Origin: Parietichytrium sp. I65-24A
Taxonomy: Eukaryota > Sar > Bigyra > Thraustochytrida > Thraustochytriidae
Assembly: GCA_012862575.1 (NCBI GenBank)
Contig: BLSF01000010.1
Span: forward strand, 434,001 to 498,000
Length of the DNA stretch: 64,000 nt
Direction of reading: 5' to 3'
Positions 20,862-31,965 of this stretch are shown piece after piece. The translations under genes were made by a program, and so were the position numbers. The number at the start of each line of letters is the position of its first letter. Position 1 is the first letter of the stretch. The notes beneath the pieces were generated by a model. That model had not been told where the DNA came from. It ran no database searches and worked only from the letters and a program-made list of their open reading frames with translations.

Positions 20862-21692
20862 AGTTGCGCCGGGAAGCCGCCGTTGTGAGAGCTGTGAGTC
20901 TCCAAATCCTTTTTTGAGTCTGTGGGGGACTGCAGGGGACTGCAGGGACTACAGCACTGTGGGGAACATGCTAAGCTTGCTCTACTGCTAACCATGAGAT
21001 CGCTTCTCAAGTGGGGGGAAAAGAGGGAAAAGTGTGGCTCAAGCGTCTAGAGAAGTGGAAGATTGCTACGCTTCCTCACTGAGCACTCTTAACATCCCTC
21101 AAGATTCTGCGCATCGTAGAAAATGCATCTCGTAAATGGGAATAGAGGAGGGATAGAATAGTAATATTATGTAGAGGGATACTACAAATGTCCTATTTAA
21201 AAGTCTAAATGAGAGGGTAATACAAATAGTGACGGACGTCTATTTAGGAATTTATTGCTTGTCAATAACTCTATCCGACGTCTATATAATTGTATTCGCA
21301 CATAGACATCGTTGCACTGCAAAGGAATGTTCGCTGTTCCCTGACCGGTATTTTGAGGTCTTATTGTGAATTAGCCACTACTAAGCTCTAGCAGGTGAGG
21401 AAGACACCTCAATGTCCGATGAGAAAGGTTGTCTGTCACATGTGTCCATCACCAATTTCAATATTTTGTACTTTTTCATTCTTCATTTCTCGAGCGCAAT
21501 GTAGCATTTGCCACTTTGTGAAAGTGCGCTTTTTTGAATTGGCGGGCTCGCGACATATTGGAGTCATCGAGACACACACGCAGACGAGAGCAACGTCTCT
21601 TCAAGACATTGTCAGAAAGAGAGGGAAATAGAGGACATCTGCCGATGCTAGCGGTACTGAGTATCGCCTTGCGTGCTAGCGAAAGAGGAAAG

Positions 21693-21735
21693 TGAAAGAA
21701 GAACGTGAAAGTGAAAGTGAAAGTGAAGGTGAAAG
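21693..21735. repeat. GTGAAA hexamer array
   Basis: Tandem AGTGAA/GTGAAA units with minor variants end about 90 bp before the FHA/Sfi1 start codon. Seen directly. Confidence 0.85.
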
Positions 21736-21825
21736 AGAGAGAAGGAAGGTGAGCGGGGTCGCAAGTTTGGGGAAAGTGAGCTGCTTGGCAATGTGCGAGC
21801 ACGGACTGCGCTGCAGAGAGATAGC

Positions 21826-24800
21826 ATGAACGTGCGGTTGGAGGCAGCAGACAAGAGCCTGCAATATGCGCTGTCCACGGGCGACAACTTGATAGGGAGG
21901 TCGAGTGACTGCAATGTGGTGCTGCGCAGCTCCAGGTCTATCTCGTCAAAGCATGCTGCTCTGAGCGTGAGCGAAGACGAGAATGGGAAACCGGTCATCA
22001 TATTCAAAGACTTGAAGTCCACGAATGGCTCGTATGTAAATGGCGCGAGGGTGAGTGGGCCATACTCGCTGCCAGTCCAGCTCCAGCACGGAGACACCAT
22101 CCGCTTCGGGTACGATGAACGCACTTTTGTGGTCAAGGCAGACAGCGGGGAAGCTCACAAGCAGTCTCTATTTTCAAGCGAGGAGCCTTTGCTTTCGCCT
22201 CCTGCAGATATAGGTGACCGATATTCTGTCGGAGGAAGGTCTAGAGTTGTCTCACCAAATAGAATATTTGAAAGCGTCGAACAAGAAGCGCCGTACCAAC
22301 GTGGAAGACGAGGTCAAAGCTCGGAAGAGAAGGATTCGAAGGGGGCTGATAAAAGGAACGCTTTCAGCGACTGGCATGAGCACGTCCAAGATGATCCACT
22401 TATGCACTCTCGAGATCTGAACACATCTCCATATTCTCGCAGAGACCACTCTCCGAGGCGCAGTGACCATTTCCTGTCTCCGCGTTCCGTGCGACCGGGG
22501 TCCCCGCTAGTTCGTGACCCGGAGCAAAGTGTACCTAGCGCTAGCTATCAGTCGTTGGCTGAAAAACTTGGCCAACTCGAAAGTAAGCTTTCTCAGCAAG
22601 AGCGTGAAAAATCGGAAATGCTGGACCTGCACTCGAGACTGGATCAGATACAACATGGTCTTACTCCAAAGCCGGACCCGATGAAAGAACTTGCAAAGAA
22701 AATAGAAAATATTGAGGAGCTCATGCGAAGGGAAAAGCGGGCTCCTCTCGATTCTGCGCGAAGCGTAAATGCCCATTTTTCGCAGCCGTATCCATCGGTT
22801 CAAACCGTATATAGCGCTCGAGCAGATTTCGAGAGCACCAAACCAACACCACAATTCAAGAATGAGAACATTCCTCCGCAGACCCCTGGCGCAGCAAGTA
22901 TGTTCTTAGACGAAGACATTGGCTCGCCAGCAACTCGCCGAAAGAAAGGCTCCGTGGCCCATCACGCACCTGCTTGGTCTCAAGATTATGGACCTTTTGA
23001 CCGCAAATCCTCGTCCAATTTCTTTAAAATGGTGAACGAGGAGGCGAGCGAGACTTTAAAAAGGGATTTCTCGAAAGAGGAAGATTGGGTCCATGACGAA
23101 CAGGACAATGACCACGTACCAGGGTCGTACATCGATCCGGACGAGAATATTTTCGGGGAGCCAGGGAAAGAAAATGGTGTGCGTACCCAGCAAGACATTG
23201 GGAGCCGCGGAGGAAGAAGAAACCACTCTCCACCTCGCCGAGTATTGACGCCAAAGAACCGTATCCCTCAAGGCCAGAGGAGCCCCATGAAAGATTCCGC
23301 GAAATCAAGCTCCCCAACTTTGCGATCTAGGGCAGAAGCAACTAGGCCTAGGAGCAAACACGCATCGCCTGTCCAGTCCCCGAAGTCACCGACTCGCGCC
23401 ATTCCTTCGCGGATTCCCTCTCCGTCAAGGACTTCTACGACTCCTCTGCGACCGACAAGTACTTCAAATTCTCGAATTCCGTCCCCCTCGCCAAAGTCAA
23501 GAGCCCAGTCGTCCCCGCTGAGGGAGCACAAATCGACCGAAAGGTTGAGCGCGCACAAACCAGCTCAACGTACTCCAACAAAGGTATCTAGGCCAGGTTT
23601 GAGAGTGTCTGTAAATAGCAAGGATGCATCTACGGAGACCAAGCTTGGGCCAAGCGAACACCCTAGTCTAGAGCGCGGGAAAAACTCGGCAAAAAACGGG
23701 TTTGCTCTGTATGTAAGCAAGGTGCTACAAATTGCACTTTTGAGGAAGAAGGTTTGGTCCTTTCAGGCCTTAAAACGTAATTGGGAGCACTTTCGAATAC
23801 TTGGGTCGACTCATGAAGAGGGCCAAAGTGAGGCTTTCGATGAACGAGAGTCAAATCCAAAACGTTTCGAAGAAGGTCGCGGAAGAAGTGAGACTCAGCA
23901 GCTCCCACTTCGTCTCGCACACGTGATTTTGGTTGCCAACGCCAAAGTGCGGCAATCAAAACTTCAAAAAGCTTTCGAAAAGTTGTGCGCGACTGCTCCA
24001 AGCGACAGCGTACGGCGACCGAAGAAAGATGACTCGCGTCATAAATCTGAGCAACTTGAACTCGCGAATTTGCTGAGCAAAGTTTCCACACGTGCACTGA
24101 GCCGTAAAGTTCTTTCCACTTTTTCGAAGTGGCACAGTATGGCAAACGACCGGACGACTTCGTCGCAGGATAAAGGTAGTCCAAAAGCAGAGCACCGCCA
24201 GCTTCGCCGCGCAATCTTAATTGGGCTTCAACAAATGAGAAGGTCGGCACTGATGAAGTGGAGGAATTTTCATAATATTTCGGATGCTAAAGATTCGGAA
24301 GATGGACTTTTGAGCAGAGTGCTTGAGTTCAATGCCAGAGTAAACGCAAGAAAAAGGTCGGACGTTTACGCCTCTGCGGGTCTGGTATCATTTTTGAAGA
24401 ATACAATGCGTGCAAAGTCTTCCAAAATTAAGCTCTTGGAGGAGGAAGCTAGGGATCTGAAGGTAGCGTTTGAGGATCAACGTCAAGAATTACGCATATC
24501 CGAGCAGCACCTTTCTTTGGCACAGTTGAGCAACATTGCAACGAAGGCGGTCAGACCTGTCGTTCGGAAGTTCTTTGACACTTGGAGAGCACATTCGAGA
24601 ACTACTTGCGAAGATCAAATTGGGGAATCAAGTCTCTTTGAACAACGCCTTTCGTTACTGAGATTGAGCAACATTGCCGATAAGATTTCCATTCGCGCTA
24701 TAAGATCCTTTTTTGACGTTTGGAGGAACGAAACGGTGCCCACAAGCTTGCATCTTCAACTTGAAGAAGCGCAGGCGGAGACACAAGCCACGAAAGAGAC

Positions 24801-27615
24801 CTTGAAGCGGATCTGCTTGGAACAAATCCTTCTGAAGTCTGAGTTGCGAATTTTAGAATTGACGCGGCGAAGCTTCATCCACTGGAAGTTGCAGATGTCG
24901 AGATGGGCTGCAATCGAATCAAAGCTTTGGTCAATCTCCGGGAAGAAGTCTTTAAGTGAATTATCAAAGGCTTGGAGCCAGTGGCACAACGTGACTATAT
25001 ATGAAGCTCGCAAATCTGAGGTCGTCATCGAATGCGCTACGAAATGGCGCGATCTCACAAGATTTATGAAAGTCAAAAGGGAAACCTTGACGATTAAATA
25101 CGGAAAGAAGTGGCTGGCTCTATTTACAGAATGCAAAAAGCTCGAGCGCCAAAACGAGCGCAAATCACGAAACCACTACACGTCAAGATTGATGCGGTCA
25201 CAGTTTCGTATATGGCTTTCGAAGGCGCAGCACCAGAGGCAGGAGCGCTTCGAAGAACTGAAAGAAATTATGTTGTCGAGAACCGTTGGCGCAGCGCGAC
25301 GATTGAAATTACTGGGAACGGCATTTCACGCTTGGACCCACGAGGTGAAAGTCAACTTTGCACGCCAGAGGGCACTGCGAGAGATTTGTTTATTGTCACG
25401 AAGCTACATGGTACGAGTTATGTTTCTGTGGTTCAATAAGTGGCGCACGAGTACAGCGGAGGCGAGGTTGATGCAAAAAGGTACTTTGAGGATGCCTCGA
25501 AACCTTCACGACGAGACCGGGGAGCCAGAGTGGAGCATGGAGACGAGGGACAAGCTCGCTGGCCCTATGTCTTCGGCTTGGAACCGTTTGTCCTGTAAGG
25601 AGGCCGGTGTGAACACGGATTACCTCGAATTAGATCTTCCGGAGCTTTGGGATCGCCATCGCGTGCAATTGGGCATGTTGAGCAAAGTATTTGGTGCCTG
25701 GAGCGGACTTCGATGGCGGATTCGGTACTTAAATGAGTTGGTGGAAAATATGTTCTTCCAGAAATCTACCGAAAGGATGAGGTCTTTGTTTGCGGACTGG
25801 AAGAATTACGTGCAGGCTGTGAAGGCCGAGAAGCGACGATCGCAGGTGGTGGTCGATTGTGTGGACAAATGGAAATCCCTCACCGCTTACTGGAAGCAGA
25901 GAAGGGTGGAACTTGCATCCATATATGGCAGGAGATGGAAATTGTATTTTACAAGGCAAAAGGTGTTTTGGAAAAGGGCTTGGGATCACTATAAGAAACG
26001 TTCGCTGAGAAGGACATTTCAAGCTTGGCGAATGACTGCGCGAATATACCGCACCTTGCGAAAGCGTGCGCAGAGAGCTGCTTTGGAGGCTCTCGAAAAG
26101 CAAAGCATCGCTCATGCACGAGTAATTCTTAGACGATGGAGAGAGGTCGCTCGTAAGAAGAAGGCTGAGCGAAGCAGGGTGGAGACATTCGTTCATAAAA
26201 GGGATCTCAAACTTTTGCAGACACATTTTGCCAACTGGGGGAAGTTTGCCTCGTACAGCAAAGCCGCAAAAGTGAGGATTGCTCGGCATAGCAAAAAACG
26301 TACCAAGCGCTGCATGCAGAGATCTTTTTTGGTTTGGAAAAATCATCGATTTAACCAACGAGTCAGGCGTGAGGCTCGAGATGAAGTTCAAAAACAGCTT
26401 GAAGAGCTGGAAAACCAAGCAAAGAGTATGCAGGATGAAATTCGAGATCTCAAACTGGAGTGTGAGGAGGCGAGCAAACGGAACCTTTGCAACGAGCAGC
26501 GAGCCGCAGATCCTTTCGGTTTCGACGCGTTTTTTGGCGCAGGAGATCAGAGCATGCCCGAGATGGAAGGGGAGGGCGACGACCCATTCAGTAGGAGCGC
26601 GCCAAGCGGCGGGGACGAAGCGATTCCATTGATCGGGAACATTCCGTTCTTTTCGAGCCAAAAACCTGCAGCTAAACCAATTTCGGAGGCGGAGACAGAC
26701 GAGAAGCGAAAACAGGCGATTAAGCAAATGGATGTACTTGCAAGTGGCACTTTGTCAAATCTGACTGCAGAGGAGCCACGGCAGACAATTCTAGCGCAGC
26801 AAGCGATGATTAAAGCATTGGCAAAGAATTTGGTAATGCTTGAAGATCGGCAAACGGAGATGAACGCTCTTTTCGCAAAGGTTGCACAAGGTAGCTCCGC
26901 TGAAGGCAAGCACGAGGAAGACAAGAAGCGGGAAAATGCGCGGAAGTTGATTATGCAGCACTTACAAGACATAGATTTAGCCAAGCTGGAGATCCAGAGC
27001 TTGAAGAACGCGCTGAGCGAAAGCGAAACCACTGCTGCATGCAAGATCAAGGCTGAGTCGGAGGAGAAGGAAAAGGCAGTCGAAGAGCTTCTGGTGCTTC
27101 AAAGAAACGAGCAAAAGGAGAAAGACCTGCTTCAAGAGCAGATCAAAACGCTAGAGAAGCGCTGGGAAAAGTTAAATTCATTGTTGGAGAAGCATGCGGT
27201 GCATGAGTTTAGCGGTACCCAAGAAGATCGAGTCAAAGCACTTGAGCTCTTGAAGGCTCAGCTTTCAGCCTCCAAAAGGTCTGAAGCGAAGGCCAAAGCT
27301 AAGCTCGCAGATGCATGCCATCGTTTTAATGACTTGAAGGTGCAGCATGAGATGTTGCTCAGGAAGGGTGGCCAAGACGACGAGCTGAAAACACTTCGAC
27401 AAACCATCAAGCTGTTGAAAGGCGAGCTCGCGCAATTGAAGGCGCGTGGAGGCATTGTCTCGTTAATGGAGAAAGAGAAACAGATTGATCTTCTGGTGCG
27501 GCAACTCGGCCGATCGATGATAAACGGGAAATTAGCTGAGTCAGTTCCCGCGGGGTCACCATTCCAACTTGCCAAACGGAATAATAATAGCGGATTTCTT
27601 AATACCCTCAAGTAA
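21826..27615 (+). CDS. FHA-domain protein with Sfi1-type centrin-binding repeats
   Basis: A single-exon protein of 1929 residues from the ATG at 21826; the longer reading uses GTG. The FHA domain (about 10-105) has the phosphothreonine-binding signatures GRS (24-26), SSKH (40-43) and STNGSYVNG (65-73). Residues 150-620 are Ser/Pro/Arg-rich and disordered, with SP and SRIPSPS motifs typical of microtubule-associated or phosphorylated regions. From about 760 to 1510 there are at least 14 Sfi1-like units with the core F/L-x-x-W, such as FFDTWRAHS, AFHAWTHEV, TFQAWRMTA and SFLVWKNHR. These units bind centrins along a long helix. A C-terminal coiled coil (about 1515-1890) follows. Sfi1 proteins build centriole, basal-body or spindle-pole linkers. 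Here the FHA module suggests phosphorylation-dependent targeting, which is an inference. Confidence 0.85.
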   Translation: MNVRLEAADKSLQYALSTGDNLIGRSSDCNVVLRSSRSISSKHAALSVSEDENGKPVIIFKDLKSTNGSYVNGARVSGPYSLPVQLQHGDTIRFGYDERTFVVKADSGEAHKQSLFSSEEPLLSPPADIGDRYSVGGRSRVVSPNRIFESVEQEAPYQRGRRGQSSEEKDSKGADKRNAFSDWHEHVQDDPLMHSRDLNTSPYSRRDHSPRRSDHFLSPRSVRPGSPLVRDPEQSVPSASYQSLAEKLGQLESKLSQQEREKSEMLDLHSRLDQIQHGLTPKPDPMKELAKKIENIEELMRREKRAPLDSARSVNAHFSQPYPSVQTVYSARADFESTKPTPQFKNENIPPQTPGAASMFLDEDIGSPATRRKKGSVAHHAPAWSQDYGPFDRKSSSNFFKMVNEEASETLKRDFSKEEDWVHDEQDNDHVPGSYIDPDENIFGEPGKENGVRTQQDIGSRGGRRNHSPPRRVLTPKNRIPQGQRSPMKDSAKSSSPTLRSRAEATRPRSKHASPVQSPKSPTRAIPSRIPSPSRTSTTPLRPTSTSNSRIPSPSPKSRAQSSPLREHKSTERLSAHKPAQRTPTKVSRPGLRVSVNSKDASTETKLGPSEHPSLERGKNSAKNGFALYVSKVLQIALLRKKVWSFQALKRNWEHFRILGSTHEEGQSEAFDERESNPKRFEEGRGRSETQQLPLRLAHVILVANAKVRQSKLQKAFEKLCATAPSDSVRRPKKDDSRHKSEQLELANLLSKVSTRALSRKVLSTFSKWHSMANDRTTSSQDKGSPKAEHRQLRRAILIGLQQMRRSALMKWRNFHNISDAKDSEDGLLSRVLEFNARVNARKRSDVYASAGLVSFLKNTMRAKSSKIKLLEEEARDLKVAFEDQRQELRISEQHLSLAQLSNIATKAVRPVVRKFFDTWRAHSRTTCEDQIGESSLFEQRLSLLRLSNIADKISIRAIRSFFDVWRNETVPTSLHLQLEEAQAETQATKETLKRICLEQILLKSELRILELTRRSFIHWKLQMSRWAAIESKLWSISGKKSLSELSKAWSQWHNVTIYEARKSEVVIECATKWRDLTRFMKVKRETLTIKYGKKWLALFTECKKLERQNERKSRNHYTSRLMRSQFRIWLSKAQHQRQERFEELKEIMLSRTVGAARRLKLLGTAFHAWTHEVKVNFARQRALREICLLSRSYMVRVMFLWFNKWRTSTAEARLMQKGTLRMPRNLHDETGEPEWSMETRDKLAGPMSSAWNRLSCKEAGVNTDYLELDLPELWDRHRVQLGMLSKVFGAWSGLRWRIRYLNELVENMFFQKSTERMRSLFADWKNYVQAVKAEKRRSQVVVDCVDKWKSLTAYWKQRRVELASIYGRRWKLYFTRQKVFWKRAWDHYKKRSLRRTFQAWRMTARIYRTLRKRAQRAALEALEKQSIAHARVILRRWREVARKKKAERSRVETFVHKRDLKLLQTHFANWGKFASYSKAAKVRIARHSKKRTKRCMQRSFLVWKNHRFNQRVRREARDEVQKQLEELENQAKSMQDEIRDLKLECEEASKRNLCNEQRAADPFGFDAFFGAGDQSMPEMEGEGDDPFSRSAPSGGDEAIPLIGNIPFFSSQKPAAKPISEAETDEKRKQAIKQMDVLASGTLSNLTAEEPRQTILAQQAMIKALAKNLVMLEDRQTEMNALFAKVAQGSSAEGKHEEDKKRENARKLIMQHLQDIDLAKLEIQSLKNALSESETTAACKIKAESEEKEKAVEELLVLQRNEQKEKDLLQEQIKTLEKRWEKLNSLLEKHAVHEFSGTQEDRVKALELLKAQLSASKRSEAKAKAKLADACHRFNDLKVQHEMLLRKGGQDDELKTLRQTIKLLKGELAQLKARGGIVSLMEKEKQIDLLVRQLGRSMINGKLAESVPAGSPFQLAKRNNNSGFLNTLK

Positions 27616-27715
27616 AAAGGTAACCGTTTACTCGTGTTCTGCCAGTGTGCTTTTCTTCAGTTCTACGTTTGTATACTTTGTTCAAATGGCTGAAAATGCG
27701 GGCTGATACCCTAAG

Positions 27716-28690
27716 TTACAGAGATATTCCATGGTCAGGCTGGCGATCCGCAACGCGCGCTTCGTCGTGTATCTCTCTGTATTTGAGGTGCAGTTCGCGT
27801 AATAGCGGAATAGTCATGATCAAAATCAATGACCCAACAAAGAGTGCAGCGATACTATCAATAAAGTTGGAGCTTATCTTTGGATGCGCCAGAGAAAATA
27901 GAGAGCTCACCAGGACTGCGACGCTTCGAAACGTGTCCGCAAGGAGGTGAGTCAGTGCAGACGAAATATTTGCATTTTCCATTTGCCCCTTGGCTGCTCG
28001 TTCTAGGCACGTTGGCAGACATCTACACCTGAATAGACCCATCGTCACATACACTGTGATGCAAATCACATCCACCAGGAGGTTGATGATTGCAAACACT
28101 TCTGTGGCGCCCTCGTTGACAGAATTTGCTGTCGTCTTTGCGACGAGATTTCCAATAGCTTCAAATATGATCCAGCTGACCAGAAGAACCAGCGCACTGA
28201 CACTCATGAGCGGAATATAGACCTCCAAGCGGAGCTTCTCCTTCAGCTGTGCATGCTTCTCGCTCACGTGCCCATCAATTTGACCTTCCACATTTCTAAG
28301 TCTCAGCTGATGCTTTCGATTCTCTGCGTATAAATTGAGCCCGTATGTCACGGCGTCCACCATCATCGTCAGGCTATCACCCATCAGCGCCAGGCTGTGA
28401 GCCGCAACCGCGCATGCCATTTGCAAGCACGCAAACCCCCCAAACAAAACAAGGCTCACCTTGAGAGCCCAGATCGTTCTTTCCGATCCGTCTCCCGCCG
28501 GCTGTCGTTGCCCTTGCTCTTGCTCATTCTCCCGGGCACTGCTACTCTCGATCCCGGCCTCTGCCGTCAGTCCTTCAGCTTCCTCCAAGTGCGGCCCGTC
28601 ATTCTTGAACAGTCTCCCAGTTTGCGCTGCCTCTATGGCTCGCACGGATTCCAGCGCCGCCGCACCCTCCGTAGCGTCCGTGGTGCCCAT
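27716..28690 (-). CDS. Cation diffusion facilitator (CDF)-like membrane transporter
   Basis: Probable divalent cation/proton antiporter, single exon, 324 residues. The first ATG in frame is 28690. A hydrophilic N-terminus rich in Glu and Gln is followed by about six membrane segments. HSLALMGDSLTMMVDAV in TM2 and HLLADTFRSVAVLVSS in TM5 correspond to the two metal-site helices of CDF proteins. TM5 keeps the HxxxD pair, but TM2 has Thr-Met-Met-Val-Asp where HxxxD or DxxxD is usual, so metal specificity may differ. The long cytosolic C-terminal domain of ZnT proteins is missing, as in TMEM163-type members. Zinc is the most common substrate of the family, but this is not shown here. Confidence 0.75.
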   Translation of the reverse strand: MGTTDATEGAAALESVRAIEAAQTGRLFKNDGPHLEEAEGLTAEAGIESSSARENEQEQGQRQPAGDGSERTIWALKVSLVLFGGFACLQMACAVAAHSLALMGDSLTMMVDAVTYGLNLYAENRKHQLRLRNVEGQIDGHVSEKHAQLKEKLRLEVYIPLMSVSALVLLVSWIIFEAIGNLVAKTTANSVNEGATEVFAIINLLVDVICITVYVTMGLFRCRCLPTCLERAAKGQMENANISSALTHLLADTFRSVAVLVSSLFSLAHPKISSNFIDSIAALFVGSLILIMTIPLLRELHLKYREIHDEARVADRQPDHGISL

Positions 28691-29400
28691 GGCAATCGCT
28701 GTCCGTTCGCTGCCTTTGCTATCTCGCTGGCCGCATGGGAGCCAAAGCGTTCCGCCAGCCGCACGCGAGAGTTGCACGGACGAGGGACGGAGGAGAAAGC
28801 CAGCTACGACGTGAACGCGTGTGCGCAAGCTGCAAGCTGCAAGCTGGACTGTCTGGACTGGACGGAAAACTAACAACGCCGTGGCACTTGCAATGGACAA
28901 TGGAAATGGACAATCGACAATGGTTAATGGAAATCAGGGCCCGCGCCCTCACACCGCGCCGTCCTCTAGCGCTCCCACTCTCGCGCACACTCTGATGCTT
29001 CGGCGCTTGACATAGTCTAGTGGGTAATAGCTTGCTGATTTGCTGATGGATTTCCTCTGCTTCCCAGACATTTCTCGAGCATGAACATGGGTACCAGTGG
29101 CCATCATGTGGGATATCGCAGCTGAGGACCGGTGGAAGGAAGGTACTGAGTACCGAAAACGAGAACTTTATGCATAATAGCGAGCAAGAATAAGAAGACA
29201 AGCAAAATCGCAAGCCTAATACAAATTCAGTGTCAACAGGGTTATAATCGAAGCTCCAAGGGGGAAATTGAAAAAACATACATAGGACGTGCATTCATGA
29301 GCATTCGAGCCAGAAACCTCAGGAAAGAATGCGAAGCGGAAGCCGCACTTGCAGCTTGTATCTTGTCCAGAATAAAACAAATGACACGCATACAGCGTCA
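28691..29400. other. Intergenic region
   Basis: Upstream of the transporter and downstream of the ARM/RING gene. Contains GCAAGCT repeats (28826-28847), ATGGACAATGGAA-like repeats (28892-28932) and an exact GGTACTGAGTACC at 29142-29154. No gene is seen. Confidence 0.55.
29142..29154. repeat. 13-bp palindrome GGTACTGAGTACC
   Basis: Second exact copy of the motif at 18998-19010. It lies about 450 bp upstream of the CDF transporter start codon. Confidence 0.7.
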
Positions 29401-29699
29401 TCACTTGCAATTCAGATAAATCGGAATCCTCAATTCAATCGGCGCGCGACAAAAGTGGCAAATGCTCAACCGCGTAGAGCATGCCTTGCACACCATATGC
29501 CCGCACTGGAAAACAGTGGGTTGACGCTCACCTGTAGACCGGAACGTCTCGAAACACACGGGACATCCGGACTCTTCTTTAGCCGGAACGTTTTCTGCAG
29601 ATTGAGAAGTCGAGCTAGGGGGAAGGGGGGCCTCTACTTGGAACGCCGAAAGCGCTTTGTATGCCGTGCTTTCATCATCCGGATGTGCTCGTATGGCCG

Positions 29700-31931
29700 C
29701 TCTGATCCGCTCATCAGCGTTGAGCTCCATAAGCTTGCTTCTATTATCAGGCATCTTAAAAGCTAAGGAGTATAGCACTAGGCATGCATCGTTTTGCAGT
29801 TCAGCATTCCCCGGATGCGTTTCCATGGCCGCGACGATCCGCTCTCCGGCGTTGAGTTGCATCAACTTGACTTTATTTTCAGCATTCTCAGCGAGGCTCA
29901 AAAGCGCTGCGCATGCTTTGCTTTGCACGCCTGCATCCCCTAGATGCGTTTCCATGGCCGCAACGATCCGCTCTCCGGCGTTGAGTTGCATCAACTTGAC
30001 TTGATTTTCATCATTCAAAGCGAGGTTGGAAAGCGCGCCGCATGCGTCTCCTTGCACGCCTGCATTCTCCAGATGCGTTTCCATGGTCGCAACGATCCGC
30101 TCTCCGGCGTTGAGTTGCATCAACTTGACCAGATTTCCATCATTCTTAGCGAGGTTCCAAAGCGCTCCGCATGCATAGTGTTGCACACCTGCATTCCCCA
30201 GATGCGTTTCCATGGCCGCGACGATCCGCTCTCCGGCCTTGAGTTGCATCAGCTTGACTATATATCGAGGATTCTCAGCGAGGACCACAAGCGCTCCACA
30301 TCCACGTTCTTGCACTTCAGCATTCCCCAGATGCATTTCCATGGCCGCGACGATCCGCTCAACGGCGTTGAGTTGCATCAACTTGCCTTTATTTTTATCA
30401 TTCACAGCGAGGTTCCAAAGCGCTATGCATGCTTGGTTTTGCACGCCTGCATTCTCCAAATGCGTTTTCATGGCCGCGACGACCCGCTTTCCGGCGTTGA
30501 GTCGCATCAACTTGACTTGATCAATCACAGCGAGGTTCCAAAGCGCTGCGCATGCAGGTTCTTGCACGCCTGCATTCCCCAGATGCGTTTCCATTGCCGC
30601 GACAATCCGTGCACCGGCGTTAAGTTGCATCCACTTAACTTTATTTTCATCATTTACAGCGAGGTTCCAAAGCGCTCCACATGCACGTTCTTGCACGATT
30701 GCATTCCCCAGATGCGCGTCCATAGTCGCGACGATCCGCTCACCGGCGTTGAGTTGCATCAGCTTGACTTCATTTTGATCGTTAGCAGCGAGGTGCGAAA
30801 GCGTTCGGCATGCACGTTCTTGCACTTCAGCATTCCCCAGATGCCTTTCCATGGCCACAACAATCCGCTCACCGGCGTTGAGTTGCATCAACTTGAATAT
30901 ATTTTCAGAATTCACAGCGAGGTTGCAAAGCGCTCCGCATGCTTGGGTTTGCACGCCTGCATTCTCCAAATGCGTTTCCATGGCCGCGACGACCCGCTCT
31001 CCGGCGTTGAGTTGCATCAACTTGACTTGATTTTCATCATTCATAGCGAGGCTCCAAAGCGCTGCGCATGCTTGGCTTTGCACGCCTGCATTCCCTAGAT
31101 GCCTTTTCATGGCCGCAACGATCCGCTGGCCGGCGTTGAGTTGCATCAACTTGACTTGATTTTCCTCATTCATAGCGAGGCTCCAAAGCGCTCCGCATCC
31201 AGGTTCTTGCACTTCAGCATTCCCCAGATGCTCTTCCATAGTCGCGACGATCCGCTCACCGGCGTTGAGTTGCATCAACAATTGACTTTATTTTCAGCAT
31301 TCACAGCGAGGTTCCAAAGCGCTCTGCATGCCTGTTCTTGCACGTCTTCCTCCTCCAGATACGTTTCCATGGCCGCGAAGATCCGCTCTGCGGCGTTGAG
31401 TTGCATCAACTTGACTTTATTTTCAGCATTCCCAGCGAGGCTCAAAAGCGCTCCGCATGCACTTTCTTGCACGCCTTGCTCCTCCAGATGCGTTTCCATG
31501 GCCGCGACGATCCGCTCACCAGCGTTGAGTTGAATTAATTTGACTTTATGTTCAGCATTCCCAGCGAGGTTCCAAAGCGCTTTGCATGCATATTCTTGCA
31601 CGCCTTCATTCCCGAGATGCGTTTCCATGGCCGCGACGATCAGCTCACCTGCTCTGAGTTGCATCAACTTGACTTCATTTTCAGCTTGCTCAGCGAGGCA
31701 CCAAAGCGCTTTGCATGCCTCTTTTTGCACTCCTGCATTCCCCGAATGCGTTTCCATGACCGCGACGATCCGCTCACCGGCGTTGAGTCGCATCAACTTG
31801 ACTTGATTTTCAGGCTGGGCATAAGAGAGCCTCCAAAGCGCGTGGCATGCTTTTCTTTGCACGCTTGCATCCCCTAGATGCGTTTCCATGGCCGCGACGA
31901 TCCGCTCTCCGGCGTTGGGTTGCCTCATCAT
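29700..31931 (-). repeat. Coding tandem repeats of about 129 bp
   Basis: About 17 units of 126-132 bp, highly similar at the DNA level (for example GCGACGATCCGCTC and GTTGAGTTGCATCAACTTGAC recur in almost every unit). They encode armadillo-like repeats. DNA similarity this high implies recent expansion or gene conversion, and it makes the region hard to assemble. Confidence 0.9.
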
Positions 31932-31965
31932 GACTTGATTTTCGCCTCATCATGACTTGATTTTC
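31922..31965. repeat. Exact 22-bp tandem duplication
   Basis: Two identical 22-bp copies, 31922-31943 and 31944-31965. Because 22 is not a multiple of three, the duplication shifts the armadillo reading frame. Removing one copy would restore frame with the upstream unit. Confidence 0.9.

Larger units (their letters stand above)
20687..21825. other. Divergent intergenic region
   Basis: Promoters of the beta-propeller gene (-) and the FHA/Sfi1 gene (+). It contains the AGTTTCTC array, a GTGAAA array and a GGTACTGAGTATC variant palindrome at 21653-21665. The A+T-rich part near 21120-21400 has no ORF of note. Confidence 0.6.

Noticed and set aside
25729-26727. 332-codon minus-strand ORF in the FHA/Sfi1 gene
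   Set aside because: Antisense shadow of an intact 1929-codon frame; no recognisable domain.
29944-31098. 384-codon plus-strand repeat ORF
   Set aside because: Antisense of the 129-bp ARM repeat units; it is periodic only because the DNA is.
29700-31931. CRISPR-like appearance of regularly spaced repeats
   Set aside because: Units are contiguous coding ARM repeats without unique spacers, in a eukaryotic genome.
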